DNA of 64,000 nucleotides from Patellaria atrata CBS 101060 (lineage: Eukaryota; Ascomycota; Dothideomycetes; Patellariales; Patellariaceae), in assembly GCA_010093705.1 (NCBI GenBank), contig MU006096.1:1235908-1299907 (forward strand), given 5' to 3'. The position numbers and the translations under genes are program-made. The notes below the pieces were generated by a model. It was not told the origin of the DNA. It did no database searches and was given only the letters and a program-made list of their open reading frames with translations. Shown one piece after another: positions 21,609-32,747 of this stretch (the first letter of the stretch is position 1; every line of letters starts with the position of its first letter).

Positions 21609-24073
21609 CTACTTCTTGATGGGTGCTGGCGCAGCTCCCGATCCTGGTTCCAGGGTGTGTTCATGGCCTGGTGCCCTTACAACTGCGCCCCCTTCTTCTT
21701 GTCTGCAGACACTGCCGTTCGAAACCCATGGATCTGCAAGGACCTCAGCCAATGTAGCACGCTTCTTGGGATCGATTTCCAACATCCGTCCGATGATGTG
21801 CCTGCTCTCGCGCGGTAGCAACCTCAACAGACGTGTCGGACCCTTAATAACCTGTTGTTGCTGAGAACGTTCCTCTTTGCTTGATCCAGACGTACGTGGC
21901 CGTCCATCATCGGTACGGCTTGTTGGATCAGAGTGCTCTTGACGGCCATTAGAATGATGGTGATGATGACCACCATTCGCTTCATGCGATACGGGCTCCG
22001 AATGTGGACCTGGATGTTTTTCATCCTTAACCGCAACTGATGTGTCTGACTGAGATTTCGATGGGTTCTCTGATGTACGTCGCGGAGAAGGGTCGTCCGG
22101 AGGTGACACAAAGAGCTTGTACGAGTTGTCCGAAACTCGAGGTGCTTTCCAGGGAAATCTCCGAAGAGTCATACAACAGAAAATAATTGCAAGAGACCAG
22201 ATATCTGTGGGTTGAGGGTCATATTTTGCGAGATCATACACTTCAGGTGCAAGATATGGGTCGGATCCAACAATGCCTAAACACTTCAGCAACGATCCTT
22301 TTCAGGATTGAGTTTCGTCAACTTACCGCTAGCAAGCACAATATCGTTCTCAAAAGGATAGCGGAAGACAGCTGCGCTACCAAAGTCAATGATTTTCATG
22401 ATACCATGCTCATTAACAACGACATTATCCAACTTCATATCGCGATGGGCAAGACCCATTCCATGGAGGTACTCAACGCCAGCGAGGATCTGGAACGTGC
22501 AGCAAGTGACCTCTTCTCGACTCATTTTGCCAGTCATGACAATAGCAAAGAGATCATATGGTGCGAATTCCATCACAACATACCAGTTGCCCTTTTCATG
22601 TACGAGGTCCATAGTCTCTATGATGTTCCCATGATGCAGAGTTGAACCAACACAGAATTCAGCAGTGACTTTTTTGTTATATTCTTTTTCTGATTCGTAC
22701 GAGTGACGAGCGCGGAACTGCTTCACAGCGAATGTGGTTCCGTCGCTGCTTCTCTTCATCAGACGAACTGAACCTCCAGCACCAGATCCGAGCACTTTGC
22801 CGAATTTGCCGTATTTACTTTCAAGACCGTGGTCGTCAGCGAATGGGACAGCCACGGAATTGATAGAACCACGAGTAGGAGGTGTCCTGGTACCGGATTT
22901 ATGGGGGGCTTTGGTCGACCCTTTGATGGAGGGAGAGGGAGACTGCGCTCGCTTTTCCTTATGTTTGTGTCCGCCCAACTTGAAGAACCGTTTCAGTTCA
23001 GACATGGACCCGTGTGACTTACCCTCAATCCCCTTCTTAGCTATACCAGTGTCACTATCATTGTCATGTTTCTTACTCGAGAAGAAGCTATGCCTCTTGC
23101 TCTCTTCCGGCGCTTTCAGATTGCCTAGACTTGGTCGAGGATGGTGCGGTAAAGACGTGGGCGTGTTTCTGAACTTAGCATCGATTGCGTCTGCAATTCT
23201 AGGTTGAGGTGGCTTCTTAGAACGAACTTGCTGATCGTCCCGGTCTCCGACTGGCGTAAACGGTCGGCTAGTGGGAGTAGCAGTGCCAGGTGTACCTGTT
23301 CCGGGAGTCCCGCTTGGAGAATGTTCGCGGGATGCGGGCAAAGAGTCACCTGAAGGACCAATGGTGAAATGTGGTGTGTGTTTCGGATGGGTTGCGACCA
23401 CACCGGATAGCTCGGATACCGACTTTGGACGCGGAAATGGGTTTGGCATTGAGGGTGACCATTGCTCAATTTCAGCCGATCCCTTTTCATGCGTGTTAGA
23501 AGACGACATTGACGTGGGTGGTTGTTCGTGTGGAGGAGATGTTTGTGGTGTCATCGTCGCGGGGTCCGGATAAGGCTTCCCATGACTCACTCCTAAGCCA
23601 GAGGCGGAGCAGCCCATGTTTCCTTTACCCTCACGAGATTGAGATCCAGCGGGAGTCAATGGGGGAGATTGTAAGGAAGTTGGTGGAGGTGATGGGCGGG
23701 GCGATGGTCTATTTATTCCACGCATGCTAGGCGAGCGTTGACCCCGTGTGTCTGAACCTGGAGATGGAGCCTGACGCGAATATAAGTAAACAAAACAAAC
23801 GGCTGAAGGCGCGTGACGTACTCTAGATGTAGGTAGAGAGACAGGTTCGAATGTGAAGTTCTCCATTCGTTTGCACTGCATTCGTGACTTCTGGAGATTA
23901 ATAGCCAGATGACGCAACTCCTCTCTAGCTTCCGGACATAACTCTTCTACCTCCTTCTTTTTCTCCATAAGTGATTCAAGACGCTTCACAGTTTCCGAAT
24001 CTGGTTCAATCTCTTCGTCTACGGCACTAAATCGCACATGCTGTGGGGGAGCGCTATCCTCTGATGCGCTCAT
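21609..24073 (-). CDS. SAT4: SAT4/HAL4-type serine/threonine kinase
   Basis: Kinase of the fungal HAL/NPR1 group. In yeast, Sat4/Hal4 stabilises plasma-membrane transporters such as the Trk1 potassium carrier and supports salt tolerance. Exons are 24073-23822, 23770-22327 and 22276-21609, 787 aa. Residues 1 to about 395 are Ser/Pro/Thr-rich and disordered after a short coiled segment. The kinase domain spans about 400 to 745: glycine loop GSGAGGSV (411-418), FAVKQF lysine, catalytic loop [10 protein letters not shown] (about 525), DFGSA (545), then [12 protein letters not shown] in exon 3. A His/Ser-rich insert splits the C-lobe before [16 protein letters not shown]. The family-specific stretch [18 protein letters not shown] is present. 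The first intron is only 51 nt, a multiple of three and without a stop, so its retention would add 17 residues. All catalytic residues are intact. Confidence 0.88.
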
Positions 24074-25566
24074 GTTGGAGGTGGGTGGGGAGTATTCTAC
24101 ACAAAGACAGAGTTAGAATCGGATCCAATGGGACAGAGAACGATGGCAATGGGTCAAGAACATACAAGTCGAATCGAAGTACTATTAAAAGGTTGTTCCC
24201 TCCCCGGCCTCTCCAGGTAGTTGTATTATTTTTAAGGCACTGACGGTGATCGACGCGGACGAAAAGAGACAAGATGTATGCACCGATCGACGCTTGCAAC
24301 GAATGGACGTCTAAAGGACAAGACGGAAAGTGAGGTAAGGGCAAATGCTAAGCAATGTCAGGGCAATGCTATGCAATAGTGCTATGGTATAGAACGATAG
24401 TAAAACAAAGTGGAGGAAGAAAAAATACAGATTAAGGGTGGGAGCGTACGTACGGCCCGAGGAGGTTCCCCAGAAGCGGATAGGCTCGGGCGTTTGCGGC
24501 AATGCTTGAAAGGTTGGATGAGTAAAAACGGGCGGAGCGCCGTCCGTAAAAGGGATATACAGCAATACAAGCGATCAATAGTAGTCAGAACTGCCAGAAA
24601 GGCTGACTCTTTAGTTCTCTAAGGCGAATTTGCAAGTCTCCAAAGTATAGAACTTACATCTTAGGCAAAGGGGGGAGATGGCGGGATAATGGGATATAAT
24701 CAAAGAAAAGGAGGGGCAGAAGACGGGATGTATTGGATGGTGATTACAGATTACAGCGACGTCGATTAGGATATCAGGCCTAGCCTAATACACTGTGAGC
24801 TTAGCATGGCTGGAGATAAAGTCGTCCCGTCAACAATTGAACATGTCATAGGTACTGTAGCGGGGAAAACTGCATAGGTTACTTGGACGATTGGCGGCGG
24901 CGTATGGCGGCACTGGTGGGGGCGTTTTGGCATTGCTTGATGCCTGAGGTGGGCTGTATGGAACCCCGAACACCGCAAAACTCGCACTCACCACCATCAT
25001 CATTGGGTACATCCAGCGCTTACTCAACACCAACGCTCACCCACCATAACACTACTCGTTACTGGATTTTTCTTACGACCAAAAGCTCGCTCCTTTTCAT
25101 CACCGATTTCATAACAAGACCGCATCTTTGAAGGGATTACCCGATCAGATCCGCCCACAGTACGCCATAGCTCCTCTACCATCCATCCACCTCAATTGCG
25201 CTTGACCTTATTATAACTCCTCAGTCGATCGCCAGAGGAAGCGGCTGTCCTGTACACGCGACAGTTACACCACTCTTGACTTTTGATCGATAACTTAGTC
25301 CTCTGGAGCAGCGTTCTTGTCTACATACTTACTTCAGAGCCGGACTCTTAACAAAACACTACCTTCGTGCAGACGAAAACAAGGACCCATTACTGTACTA
25401 ATTATCACCGCTACACCGCAATATCGATTACCTACCCTACCTACACCTGTACTAGCTCTAATCTAGAGCTAGTATTACACCCTCCATCTCAGTACTGTAT
25501 TCCTAATTGTAGCACATATCCTGCAGGTCTCACAATACTGTATTTCTTCTACAGTCGTCCATTACA
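24074..25566. other. Divergent intergenic region (SAT4 / SVF1)
   Basis: About 1.5 kb separate two divergent genes. No coding gene is seen; short frames on either strand lack domains. Upstream of SVF1 the DNA is rich in C/T and contains TACTGT elements near 25393, 25491 and 25539, so both promoters and 5' UTRs probably lie here. Confidence 0.5.
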
Positions 25567-26914
25567 ATGCTCAACTGGGCAAAGGCAACGTGAGAAATCT
25601 TTTCCTTTTTCGAATCATCATGTATTAACTCCCCTACCATCTAGTCTAGCCAATGTTGCTGGCACACAAGAACCAATATACGGCCCGGACGCCATCCAAA
25701 CGGTCACCAAGCAAGCCAAGGAAGTCCCATACACTGAGCTGGTGAAGGATGATCTGCGATGGATCACCATGGAATCAACCTGCGTTGAAACCCAGACTTT
25801 CTATGTCATGGCGGATGGTGGACCCATTGGCATAGCGCAGGTCATTTACAACAATGTAGCGTGAGAACAGTTCGAAATCACCGTTGGAGATTAGCGACTA
25901 ACGTGCGCATCATAGTGGCCTTAGGACCACAGTTCAATTCACTAGCAAACTATTCTACCAGGACGGCAAAAATTCAAATAGTTGGGCATCCGATGCATTG
26001 GAGAATTATGGATTCGACTCGGAACGCTACTCCCTTCATGCCGACAATTGTTCCGTTGAACTTTCAGAAGATGGCTCGTCATATACGATCAAATCCACGA
26101 CAAGCTCGCATAGCGTAGTCAATCTGAAGTTCACTAGGATTTCCCTAGGATTTGTTGTGGGGAAGAATGGTACGACTTCCTATGGGACAGATCCTGCGAA
26201 TCCCTGGGGCAAGATGCGCCATGCCTTTTGGCCGCGTTGCAAGGTGGAGGGTAGCATTATCACGCAAGCCGGAGACGTAGACATGACCGGGCGGGGTTTC
26301 TTCGTTCATGCTCTGCAAGGCATGAAGCCACATCACGCAGGTAAGGATCTACTTATTATCGCATTGTCACTTCACCTCTGATTAGCTATCACTAGCTGCT
26401 CGTTGGGATTTTGCGAATTTCCAGTCACCCAACTACTCCGCGTTCCAGATGTCTTTCACTACTCCACCCTCATACGGGTCGACCGTCGTCAATGTTGGGG
26501 GTCTTGCAATCGATGACGAGATTGTATTTGCTGGGGCAAGAAATTCAGCAACGCACCTAAAAGTCAAGAGCGATGCGGACAACGATTGGCCTGAACCGAC
26601 CGCAGCTAAATATGTCTGGGACGGGAAGACGAAAGATGGCAAGGACGTTCACCTCGAGCTTGCGGGCAACCTGGGCGAAAGAGTGGATCGGGTCGATGTC
26701 ATGGCTGAAGTCCCTGGTTTCATCAAAGCCATCGTAGCAAGTGCTGCAGGTACCAAGCCCTACGTATATCAGGTATGTCAATTTAGAACACTTGAGAGAA
26801 CGGCATTAACCATCTTCACAGTTTGCTTCTAAGCTCACTCTATCTGTCAAAATTGGAGAAGAAGTGAAAGAAGAAGATGGTCTACTCTTCGCTGAGGCTA
26901 CCTTCATCTCTTAA
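25567..26914 (+). CDS. svf1: Svf1-family ceramide-binding survival factor
   Basis: Svf1 homologue of 377 aa. The yeast protein aids survival under oxidative and diauxic stress and is known as a lipocalin-fold ceramide-binding protein working between ER and Golgi. Five exons: 25567-25589, 25645-25860, 25916-26340, 26396-26772 and 26822-26914. The 23-nt first exon encodes MLNWAKA and joins [15 protein letters not shown], rebuilding the amphipathic N-terminal helix typical of the family. Other conserved blocks are [71 protein letters not shown], and [17 protein letters not shown] near the C-terminus, the last preceding [15 protein letters not shown]. All introns are 49-55 nt with standard borders. 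The gene appears intact. The tiny first exon would be missed by simple ORF calling. Confidence 0.93.
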
Positions 26915-27608
26915 GTCCGTCAGTCTACGCTCACTACGCATGATCAAGTCATCGTATCACTCTGCAGGGCAGAGTAGATTCGATATCCTATAATACCTCT
27001 CATAGTTTGGACACGCAACTTCTGGCCGGCTGATGGGCTTGTTCCCTCTCTATGAATGCATGATAGAGATGTAAATAGTTACGATTGTGGGAGATGATAG
27101 ATCACAATTGACGTTTGGATACCTACAATTCTACGTCCGTACTCGTACCTATGCTCAACCTAAGTAGTCTTTGACGTATCACTTTCTGTGCCTCTCACGT
27201 GCAACCGCGTTAAGTGAATATTTTAATATACAGGTTTTTATCTGCCGTGTCCGTTTACACAAGTAGTTTTAAAACCTCACCTCTTGCCTCTTTCCTCTCA
27301 CCTTTCTCAATTCTCGTTTTGCTTCAACTTTAATTCCCCCGTACATCCAGCTGTAAGCCATATAGCTCAAAATCGTCGCTCCATCACGTGCCCACGCACC
27401 CCCCACGCGTTCGAGCCCAAATCCTACCCCGCGCACGCGTCCGCCGCACTCATCCGCTCCGAAAACGCACTTAGCGCAGCCTCGTAAGTCTACCTAAACA
27501 AAACATCTGCCATCGAATTTCTACCTCCCTTCATCCCATCTGTTCTTGCTCCTAGCAATTGTTTATCGTTTGTTTACCTTTGGTTTTCTGTTCTGAGGAG
27601 TAAGAATC
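26915..27608. other. Intergenic, promoter of the H4 variant
   Basis: About 690 nt without a recognised gene. Two CACGTG E-boxes (near 27197 and 27385) lie upstream of the H4-variant start codon. A C/T-rich stretch follows from about 27270. No canonical histone promoter arrangement or divergent histone partner is seen. Confidence 0.45.
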
Positions 27609-28561
27609 ATGGCTAAATTGGCGGACCGCCAGTCTGTGGTTTCGCCGATGGGTCCGGGGATTGCGAGATACGGGCCCCGTGGCGCTGGGTTGGGGTCGGG
27701 GGGGAAGGGGAAGAAGGGGTTTAAACGGCATAGGTGAGTATATGATATATCTGGTTTGAGATGAATAAAGTTTTGATTGAGGGGGGAGATGTGGTGATGG
27801 GGAGTGAGATGGGAATGTAGAAGCTGATCTGATGGATTCTAGGAAGATTCTGAGAGATACGATTGATGGCGTCACTCGTGGCAATATCAGGTGAGTCTAC
27901 GTTGTGAAGGTTTGCATTTTTAGGTTTACTGATTGAGATGAATAGGCGTATGGCGAGGCGCGGTGGGGTTAAGCGTATCTCAGGAGCTATCTACTCTGAT
28001 GTTCGCAGTGTGTTGAAAAGTCGTGAGTCGTTTCCTTGATATTGTAATTTTGGAACTGGATGTACTAACATTGAGGAGGTCTCGAGCTTGTATGATACAC
28101 TAGGTCTGAACTGGGTATGGATGAGCTAAGTTGGAGTGTAGATTCTTAGGGACATCGTTACGGTTGTTGGTGAGTTGGATAAAAAAAACAATTGAAACAG
28201 AAAAGCAGAATGTATTTCGAGCACCGGCTAATGATCGATGTTGCAGAACAGTACGGACGCCGAACCATCACTGTTGCGGATGTAAGTTACCTGTCCTTCC
28301 GCTTTGAAAGCGTGATATCTTTTACATATGCTAACTGGTTCTGCCAGGTTGTTTTTGCCCTTCGCCGTGTAAGTAACATGATCTGCAGTCTATTGGTCGA
28401 TCCCCTAAGCTAATTCATTCCTCTACGAAAGCTTGGTCAAACCATATATGTGAGTTCGAATCGTGTGTATCCTTCGCTGCACTTGCTGATGATGGCAGGG
28501 TTTCGGAAATGCAACCACTGGTGCGGGTAACCGCTCCACTGAACGCCCACCGGGCCTCTGA
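27609..28561 (+). CDS. hH4v: Divergent histone H4 variant
   Basis: Encodes a 141-aa H4-like histone in nine exons: 27609-27733, 27843-27890, 27946-28022, 28079-28089, 28142-28169, 28247-28281, 28348-28368, 28432-28449 and 28499-28561. All junctions have GT/AG and phases close. The core is clearly H4: KRHRKILRDTIDGVT, IRRMARRGGVKRISGAIY, then R-L-E-L-I-L-R-D-I-V across exons 4-5, RRTITVADVVFALRR and TIYGFG. The tail is rewritten: about 28 residues (MAKLADRQSVVSPMG...) precede a Gly/Lys-rich part in which K5 and K8 equivalents are lost, while K12, K16 and K20 positions keep Lys. After YGFG come 17 extra residues (NATTGAGNRSTERPPGL). Canonical fungal H4 has 103 aa and few introns. A divergent H4 variant gene is known from Neurospora; this may be its counterpart. 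It may act as a specialised nucleosome component. It is not a replication-type H4, and no H3 partner sits next to it. Confidence 0.88.
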
Positions 28562-28963
28562 CCGCGCTTGCGAAAAAATTGATGTCTACATTAACAGTAC
28601 CGTGGGCAAACTACATGTGTTGTTTCGAATCGACACTCTAAGCATATGTCATGAACGTCAGTCTTGTCTCAAGGCAGTTTTAAGCACGATGCTTGATATG
28701 TTATCCTAGAGAGATACCCGGTGTTCAGGAGTCATGGATCCGTCATTGAAGTCTGATTGGGAAGGGTCAGACGGTGGCCGAACAGCTTTCGAATTTAATG
28801 TATAGATGAATTCTGGAATTTCTGCGCATCCCATGTTCATGTTCAGAGTTAAAACTAGTTCCGTAGCCACGAATTCACACAAGTCTAATTTCTATCATAA
28901 CGTCCCAAATCAAAAATCACTCTCACACTAACCGACCCCCCTCCTCCCTTTCTTCCCCACCCC
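28562..28963. other. Convergent 3' region
   Basis: About 400 nt between the convergent H4-variant and DUF4188-type genes. Nothing else is seen. Confidence 0.5.
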
Positions 28964-30071
28964 TTAAACCTTCCCCCCAACGTCCCCAACATACTCATAC
29001 CCCCTATACCCCTCATGCTCCAGCGCCCTACTAACCCCCATCCTCCCCCTTGACGTCCTAAGCGGGCCCCTCGTCGCATCCACCAGCGGCCTCATCCACC
29101 GCTTCTCCGTTCCGTCCGAGGTAGCGGACTTGGTCACGATCGGCACCCGACACCCGCCCAGCAGCGTCGGCGACGAGTTCGCGTAGATGGTCTCCCAGCG
29201 CTGCGCCGGCACGTGGTAGATCTCGTGCCAGATGCTGATGTGCGGGTGCGAGGCGATGGTGCGGTTCCACCAGTCCCAGCCGGCGCGGTGGGTCGGGCCG
29301 TGGGCGAATTTATGGAGGCCTCTGTTGGGGGGGGGTTGGTTTAGTGCGATGATGGGGGATGAGGGGTGAATGGGAATAAGGTACTTACTCGGCGTTCTTG
29401 AAATAACAGACTTGCAGGATCTCGTTGCCGGTGGGTCGCTCGTTCGCGGTCCATTCTGTTATTCCGAGCATGCCGTACGTGTCGAATTCGTGTTCGAGCT
29501 CTTTGCTCATCCTGTTGAAGTAGGTGCCGATTTCTTGGACGCCAGGCCCAATGATGCCGAGGGGGCTGGATGGGTGGAGTGTGAGGTTAGTGTTTGGGTG
29601 TGGGATAGGGGTTTTTCAGGCGTAGAGAAAAAAGAGGTTATGCTATACGTACTGGTTGATACGTGTTCCGATCAATAGGACACAGATCTCCTCTCTCGAA
29701 GCCTGGGCGCCGAAATCACCGTTCTCGTCGGGCAGTTGAGCGGAGAATTTGGTGAGGATTACGTCTTTCATCATGGGATTGGATTTCCATCCAGCGGCTT
29801 GGAGGAAGGCGTCAGCGGTTCGATAGAAGAGGAGGAAACCTGCTGGGAGGAATGCTAGGCGGCCGAAGAGGAGATAGGCCAGGCCTTGGAAACAAGCTCC
29901 CAGCGCAAGCCATGACGAGATCGTAAGTTGATCGCGAAAGGTGTTTAGGTCGTTCACGCTGAAATTGAAAGGAGGGAGCCAGCCAGACTTGGTCCTGAAC
30001 GATTCCCAGCGTTGAGTGTTGTGACGTTTGTCCTGGGGTGCTGAGGCTTGGAGGGGTTTGAAGGCACTCAT
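28964..30071 (-). CDS. DUF4188-type fungal protein (dimeric alpha-beta barrel fold likely)
   Basis: Protein of 317 aa from three exons: 30071-29653, 29565-29389 and 29321-28964. Donors are GTACGT and GTAAGT, and phases close. The N-terminal part has a hydrophobic segment (ISSWLALGACFQGLAYLLFG to about residue 70, then LAFLPAGFLLFY) that may form a membrane hairpin. The conserved domain follows: VLLIGTRINHPLGIIGPG, YGMLGITEWTANERPTGNE, LQVCYFKNAEGLHKFAHG and HRAGWDWWN, then IWHEIYHVPAQRWETIYAN. This pattern matches fungal proteins annotated as DUF4188 or monooxygenase-like. They are thought to share the ferredoxin-like fold of ABM-type monooxygenases, but no cofactor or substrate is established. 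The ATG at 30071 was chosen because upstream in-frame sequence contains no ATG. Confidence 0.75.
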
Positions 30072-31143
30072 GTCTATTTCACGATCAATGGATGTTATAC
30101 TTTGTGGGACATGAGACAAACTGGTGGTTATTATCTCAGTTGAATATGTGTTGAGAAGACCAGTGCGTGTATGAGCATGGTGGGACAAATCTAATATATA
30201 TCCTTCTACTGGCAATCTGGTTACATCTAGTCTTAGAATCCAAACTAAATCCTTTCTTTAAGGGCGTAAGGAATTGGCTGGCTTGGAAGTTGGAAAGTTA
30301 TGTGCAGTGTAGTACATGATTTTGATTAGGCGCCCAACTTCATGCTTGGAGATCTGCTGTACTGTACAGCCTTCACAGCTCATACGGCCGAGTACAAGGT
30401 AGCTGGAGGGATTCGGGACCGCTTCCACAGCTTCCGTGCCTCGGTATTGCATCCATGTTACATTCAGAGATTTAGTCATTTGGATGAAACTTTTCATAGT
30501 CTCAAATCCATCACTTCGCAAGTATATCCTAAAACAAGGTCGTGATCTCATCGCTTGAACAGAATCAAGAGATATCTATGAGGTGATTGATGTTAGAACT
30601 AGCTCGCTTTTGATCCTTAGTTCCTTCATAGTTCTGCTTCTAGCATTAATTTGTCCTAGGAGGACTTTTCTCCCAACAAATTTAGGAAATCCTCCATAAG
30701 ATGCTATAGAATCCTTTGGAGCTTCAACTGCACACGTTGATGTGAGTATGTAAACTATGGTTTCAATTTTATCCTACCAGACTCCTTCTTTCTAAGTATA
30801 CTGTTAGAACACGAGAACAACTGACGGAAGGTATTCTCAATTGTACAAGTAGAACTATCGCTCTATTACCTGGAAAGGGAGCCACAACCTACAAGCGAAC
30901 AATACCCCGTATAAAAGGATCTTTTTTCATAAAGTCTACTGGAGGAAATCCTGATTTTGAAGACTCTTTCTTAACGCTCTTATGAATCTCGTATAAAGTT
31001 CAAACAGTCATTCTTTATCTTCCAAAATACAACGACGGAAATTGATCATCAATATGATTTTCAGCAGATTTACTTCGCTTGCATATATCCCCAAAATCAA
31101 CCCAAAGAGAGGAAATGTCCGTCCACCGAAGTCTTTCAGCTAG
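30072..31143. other. Intergenic region
   Basis: About 1.07 kb without a recognised gene. A CTGTACTGTACAG element lies near 30357. A short imperfect palindrome, TCCTAGGAGGA, lies near 30654. The sequence is rather AT-rich and looks non-coding. Confidence 0.45.
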
Positions 31144-31767
31144 ATGGACTTGCCGACTGCGATCCGTCTCGAGGTCTTCCATCATCTTTTGGAAAGCATA
31201 GACACCGGTTTTTATTATACTGCCTACTCCTCGACTCCTCACAGGCCCTTGAAGGAAAACGAAAGGGATCACGGCATGCTTCTTGTCAATCATCAACTAA
31301 GCACGGAATATCTTGAAGTAATATACTCGCACGCGAAAGTTCGTTTTTTACTTTACTTCAACCGCCGGATACCTCGAGCCTAATCTTTGGCAAATCCCTC
31401 CACTAGCCCTCTTAGCCCTTCGTCATTGTAAGCTCCTCATTGACTGGCACGGTCCGGAAGACGGGACAGAACGAAACATATGGCTCATAACTGGGCCCTC
31501 AAAGATATTTGATCGCGTGAAGGCGTTTTTGCTAGAGATGAAACATCTCGAACAGATCTACATTCTCTGGCATACTTATGACGCGCGCTACGGAACGCCT
31601 GGATTACCTATTCTTAGAGATCCGAAGCCGATAAAGTAGGTGACGTTGCCTACAATTCGAAAGTTACTGGGAGCTTGCAAAGCATATTGCAAGAACATAA
31701 CACGCCGAGGAAAATCACGTTGACAGTTGACACAGAACGCGTCACGATGTCGGGACATTCTTGACAC
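31144..31767 (+). pseudogene. Decayed 2EXR/F-box-like gene
   Basis: The frame opens with ATG at 31144 (MDLPTAIRLEVFHHLLE) and contains LLVNHQLSTEYLEVIYSHAK, the pattern of small ascomycete 2EXR or F-box-like proteins, before a stop at 31381-31383. Homologous-looking coding continues in the next frame: EPNLWQIPPLALLALRHCK, then FLLEMKHLEQIYILW, to a stop near 31637. It resumes in the third frame (DVAYNSKVTGSLQSILQEHN) to about 31767. There is no room for introns at the frame changes, so at least two frameshifts are the simplest explanation. The reading frames are otherwise clean, suggesting recent decay. Confidence 0.6.
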
Positions 31768-32747
31768 TGGAAGGATGCTCAACGTCTTGACTTCTCTGAA
31801 TACTAAAAAGCACGTTAATTGAGTTGTTAAGGTAACAGCATCTATCTATACTCCTTCCTTCTAGGAGACTGTTTTAAGGATCGCATGCTCAGTGAAAATG
31901 CTGGTTGAAAGGGAAATAAATATCCATCATCCAATCATCAATCAATCGCATCGACAAAATCAACCAACTCTCCGCAGATATCTATCATCGATCGACTCTA
32001 AAAAGAAAGGGCTAATAAATAAATAAATGCTAGAAGGATTTCAAAACCCAAATAAGATTGAAAAATAAAAACAGTTCCCCCCGCCGAAACGAAGGTACTC
32101 TGTCTATATCGAACTTAGGTTGACAGTAAGGTAGCGGCACTACAGGTGGACGAGGCACTTGCTTACTCAGCTACATCCTCACCAGGTTCGATGAAAATAA
32201 GATTGGTTGTTAGTGCCTATAACTTACAACTTTAGCTAGCACGTGGTTTCCGCGTTGGGTAGGTGCGCCCGATATCAGATGAGATATGTACCTCCCTTAC
32301 GCAATTGATTTATTATAATGAACTAACTATATCTATCTATAGAACACGCCGACTACCTCGTTCAACCAATACCTCATGAAGTTCAAGACCACGGCAAATA
32401 TCAAACAAGAATCAAAGCAATCCAGGAGAAGTTCAATGTTAATGATATATTTGTCTCAAACTAGATAGTGAAGCCCAGATATACATACACTTGTCATAAC
32501 AGTCGCTGAATAGCGGAACGCTTTTGGATAATTTTCATCAAGCGTGAATGAAGAGAAAGCATATTTTCAACAGATCATAATAAGAAGGAAACAGATATAC
32601 AAATGATTCAGAAGAGATGGGGAACAAGCACTATGTCAAAACCAAACCAGGAGGCACAAACTATAATTAGGGATGGATATAAGGAAGAACACACATGCGA
32701 TCTAGAGGAAGTTATAAGACTTTAACTAATATAACCTAACAAAAACC
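31768..32747. other. Intergenic region, AT-rich
   Basis: About 980 nt with no gene seen. The DNA is AT-rich with short AAATAAAT runs. It presumably includes the promoter of the 345-aa gene that follows. Confidence 0.45.
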
